A stretch of DNA of 64,000 bases. Source: Aliarcobacter sp963677205. GTDB lineage: Bacteria; Campylobacterota; Campylobacteria; Campylobacterales; Arcobacteraceae. Positions 61,998 to 64,000 of the stretch are shown piece by piece. The notes below the pieces were generated by a model. That model made no database searches. It was given only the letters and a program-made list of their open reading frames with translations, and was not told where the DNA came from. Location of the stretch: NCBI GenBank assembly GCA_963677205.1, contig OY781917.1; one strand, written 5' to 3'. Each line of letters starts with the position of its first letter. The first letter of the stretch is position 1. The position numbers and the translations under genes were made by a program.

Positions 61998-63278
61998 ATG
62001 TCTTTAAAAGAATTAAAAGGTCAAGGACATTGGCCAACATTACTAGCTGCGTTTTTATATTTTGATTTTAGTTTTATGGTTTGGACTATGCTTGGCCCAT
62101 TGGCAACTGAAATTTCAGAATCATTAAAAACGACTCAAAATTTTATTATGAGTGCTGATGAAAAAGCTACACTTTTAGCAGTTCCTATTTTAGCAGGTGC
62201 AATTCTAAGAGTTGTGTTAGGTTTTTTTGTTGATAGAATTGGTGCTAAAAAAACTGCACTTGTTTCACAAACAATCGTTGTTGTTGGTCTATTTTTTGCT
62301 TATTATAGAGGTGAAAGTATCACTTATAATGAGTTATTAATGGTTGCATTTGTTTTAGGTTTTGCAGGAGCTTCATTTGCAGTTGCACTTCCACAAGCTG
62401 GACAATGGTATCCTCCAAAACTTCAAGGTGTGGTTTTAGGACTTGCAGGTGCAGGGAATATTGGTGTTGTTATTGACTTTTTATTTGCTCCAAAAATTGC
62501 TGAAATTTGGGGATGGCAATCGGTATTTTTAGTTGGTGCTGTTTTATCTGCTTGTATTTTAGTTACATATATGTTTATGGCAAAAGATGCACCAGCAAAT
62601 GTTTATAAAGCTAATCCAAAAAAATTAAAAGATTATGGAAAACTTTTAAAAGATAAAGATACTTGGTGGTTTTGCCTATTTTATGCAATTAGTTTTGGTG
62701 GATTTGTAGGATTTGCTGGATATATGAAAGTATATTTAATGAGTACATACAAAGCTGAAATGTCATCTTTTGGACTTGATATGTTAGCTGAGCCAAATGT
62801 AATGGTAATTGCTGGATATTTTGGAGCTTTATGTATTTTTGCTGGAGCTGTTTTAAGACCAGTTGGTGGAGCAATTGCTGATAAATTAGGTGGAATTAAA
62901 TCATTATATTTCTTTTATGGAACAGTTTGTTTATTAGCTATAATTAGTGCAACTTACACTCTTCCATTTTATATTGCTATTTTTGTATTATTCTTAATTA
63001 TGGCAAATCTTGGTATGGCAAATGGAGCAGTTTTCCAATTAGTTCCTCAAAGATTTGGAAAAGATATTGGAATCATGACAGGAATTATTGGATGTGCTGG
63101 AGGTCTTGGTGGAACAGCATTAATTAAAACTTTTGGTTGGTCAAAAGGTGCATTTGATGGTTATTCTACTGGATTTATTATTTTTGCAATAGTTGTATTT
63201 ATTGCTATCATGGGAATTTCATTAGTAAAAACTAGATGGAGAACTACTTGGGGAGTTCAAGCTGGTGGAAGAATATAA
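61998..63278 (+). CDS. narK: NarK-type nitrate/nitrite MFS transporter
   Basis: The 426-residue MFS protein of the NNP family has about 12 helices. FDFSFMVWTMLGPL opens it, and RVVLGFFVDRIGAKKT is the MFS A-like motif. LGFAGASFAVALPQAGQWYPPKLQGVVLGLAGAGNIG and LGMANGAVFQLVPQRFGKDIGIMTGIIGCAGGLGG are the two nitrate signatures. It imports nitrate and/or exchanges it for nitrite. A strong GTAAGGAG ribosome binding site precedes the ATG. It is divergent from the nitrate ABC operon and followed, after a hairpin, by a PP2C gene, a combination seen in assimilatory nitrate clusters. Confidence 0.93.
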   Translation: MSLKELKGQGHWPTLLAAFLYFDFSFMVWTMLGPLATEISESLKTTQNFIMSADEKATLLAVPILAGAILRVVLGFFVDRIGAKKTALVSQTIVVVGLFFAYYRGESITYNELLMVAFVLGFAGASFAVALPQAGQWYPPKLQGVVLGLAGAGNIGVVIDFLFAPKIAEIWGWQSVFLVGAVLSACILVTYMFMAKDAPANVYKANPKKLKDYGKLLKDKDTWWFCLFYAISFGGFVGFAGYMKVYLMSTYKAEMSSFGLDMLAEPNVMVIAGYFGALCIFAGAVLRPVGGAIADKLGGIKSLYFFYGTVCLLAIISATYTLPFYIAIFVLFLIMANLGMANGAVFQLVPQRFGKDIGIMTGIIGCAGGLGGTALIKTFGWSKGAFDGYSTGFIIFAIVVFIAIMGISLVKTRWRTTWGVQAGGRI

Positions 63279-63303
63279 AAAGAGATTTTCTCTTTTTATA
63301 TTC
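63271..63303. terminator. Perfect 15-bp hairpin at the end of narK
   Basis: GAATATAAAAAGAGA (63271-63285) and TCTCTTTTTATATTC (63289-63303) form a perfect stem with a 3-nt loop that includes the narK stop codon. The T-run inside the stem makes it a plausible, perhaps partial, terminator before the PP2C gene. Confidence 0.7.
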
Positions 63304-63358
63304 AAATTAAAGTTTTAAAGTAAAATTTTAATTTGAATATATATTTTAAGGTGTTTAA

Positions 63359-64000
63359 ATGAGTAAAAACAACATAAAAACTTCAGGCTTTTGTCTTGCT
63401 AAAAGAAAAGAGTTAACAGGTGATGATTTTTATGAGATTAAACAATTTGATGATATGACAATTGCTGTTTTATGTGATGGAGTTGGAAGCGCCCAAGAAG
63501 GCGCAATGGCTGCAAAAAAAGTGACTCTTCATATAATAAACAATTTCAAAAATATTCCAAAAGTTTGGAGTATTGAAAAAGCTATGAAAGAGTTTATCAC
63601 TTCAATAAATTCTATTCTTTATGCCCAATCTATACATGAATATGAAAGACCTGAATATGTAACAACTGTAAGCGTTTGTGTTATTAAAGGAAATCGTTTA
63701 TATGGCGCAAATGCAGGAGATAGTAGAATTTATTTATTAAGAGATAATAAATTAAATCAACTCTCATATGATCATAATGAAGAGGGAATGGCTAATGTTT
63801 TATCAAATGCTGTAGGAATTAGCCCAACTGTTGAAATCTACTATTTTGAAAACAATATCCAAAAAGATGACAAAATTTTAATGTGTAGCGATGGCTTATA
63901 TTCATTAATGAGTAATGACACTTTATTAAAAAATATTCCAAATGGTGCTTATAAAATCGTAAAAAAAGCTAGTTTTTTAGTAGATGATAATCTTCCTGAT
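63359..64000 (+). CDS. PP2C-type protein phosphatase, probably N-terminal part of a phosphatase/kinase; cut by window edge
   Basis: The 214 visible residues start MSKNNIKTSGFCLAKRKELTGDDFYEIK at an ATG behind TAAGGTG. They show PP2C motifs: TIAVLCDGVGSAQEGAMAA (metal-binding DG), TTVSVCVIKGNRLYGANAGDSRIYLL (GDSR), and DKILMCSDGLYSLMSND (SDGL). The family removes phosphate from Ser/Thr. In several nitrate-assimilation clusters a PP2C fused to a Ser/Thr kinase follows the nitrate transporter, so a kinase domain may continue beyond the edge; that is inference. It lies 80 nt after narK. Confidence 0.85.
   Translation, partial: MSKNNIKTSGFCLAKRKELTGDDFYEIKQFDDMTIAVLCDGVGSAQEGAMAAKKVTLHIINNFKNIPKVWSIEKAMKEFITSINSILYAQSIHEYERPEYVTTVSVCVIKGNRLYGANAGDSRIYLLRDNKLNQLSYDHNEEGMANVLSNAVGISPTVEIYYFENNIQKDDKILMCSDGLYSLMSNDTLLKNIPNGAYKIVKKASFLVDDNLPD

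Overview
This 64 kb AT-rich window most likely comes from an Arcobacter-group member of the Campylobacterota. The evidence is the tmRNA tag peptide (ANNTNYAPAYAKAA), the carboxynorspermidine synthase-type gene at the left edge, CetA/CetB-style split energy-taxis genes, a very large set of chemotaxis and c-di-GMP signalling genes, and AAGGA-type ribosome binding sites. The species cannot be fixed from the sequence alone.

Region 1 (1-12163) is a partial polyamine gene, the ssrA tmRNA gene (582-977), and an integrated mobile element of about 11.2 kb. The element sits against the 3' end of ssrA, between two 19-bp direct repeats (959-977 and 12145-12163). It carries a tyrosine integrase, a DUF3800 protein, an HTH protein with a DUF4373-type replication protein, a 4-TM protein, a VirD4/TraG-like coupling ATPase without its own membrane anchor, and a replication-relaxation family protein. 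These are followed by a highly structured non-coding segment (7181-7657, possible oriT/origin or structured RNA), a SIR2-STAND-TPR protein that looks like an anti-phage effector, a J-domain protein and a small HTH-like gene next to the right attachment site.

Region 2 (12.2-34.8 kb) is mainly signalling: three membrane diguanylate cyclases with intact I-sites, an HD-GYP response regulator translationally coupled to a 1302-residue hybrid kinase, a PhnD-like binding protein coupled to a cyclase, THI5-like binding domains fused to a cyclase and to a histidine kinase, and an MCP ending in a CheR-docking-like pentapeptide. Between them lie yaeQ, two PLP enzymes of Cys/Met metabolism and small membrane proteins.

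Region 3 (34.8-50.9 kb) has two tandem MCP + stand-alone PAS pairs. The second pair shares an upstream tandem-repeat site with the THI5-type kinase. A respiratory-looking cluster follows: two multi-TM proteins with C-terminal c-haems, a thioredoxin-like protein, a polyferredoxin and a regulator with a degenerate receiver. A metal cluster comes next (ZnuA, DUF1007-NicO fusion, Fur-family regulator), then nhaA, an AraC regulator, a DMT transporter and an SDR oxidoreductase.

Region 4 (50.9-64 kb) has two tandem Cache-domain kinases whose catalytic halves are almost identical in DNA. It then has a nitrate assimilation region: a leftward nrtA-B-ATPase cluster continuing into an EAL protein, an MCP and cobA (siroheme synthesis), and a rightward narK followed by a PP2C phosphatase cut by the window edge. 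Together this suggests that nitrate uptake, siroheme supply, c-di-GMP turnover and taxis are co-transcribed.
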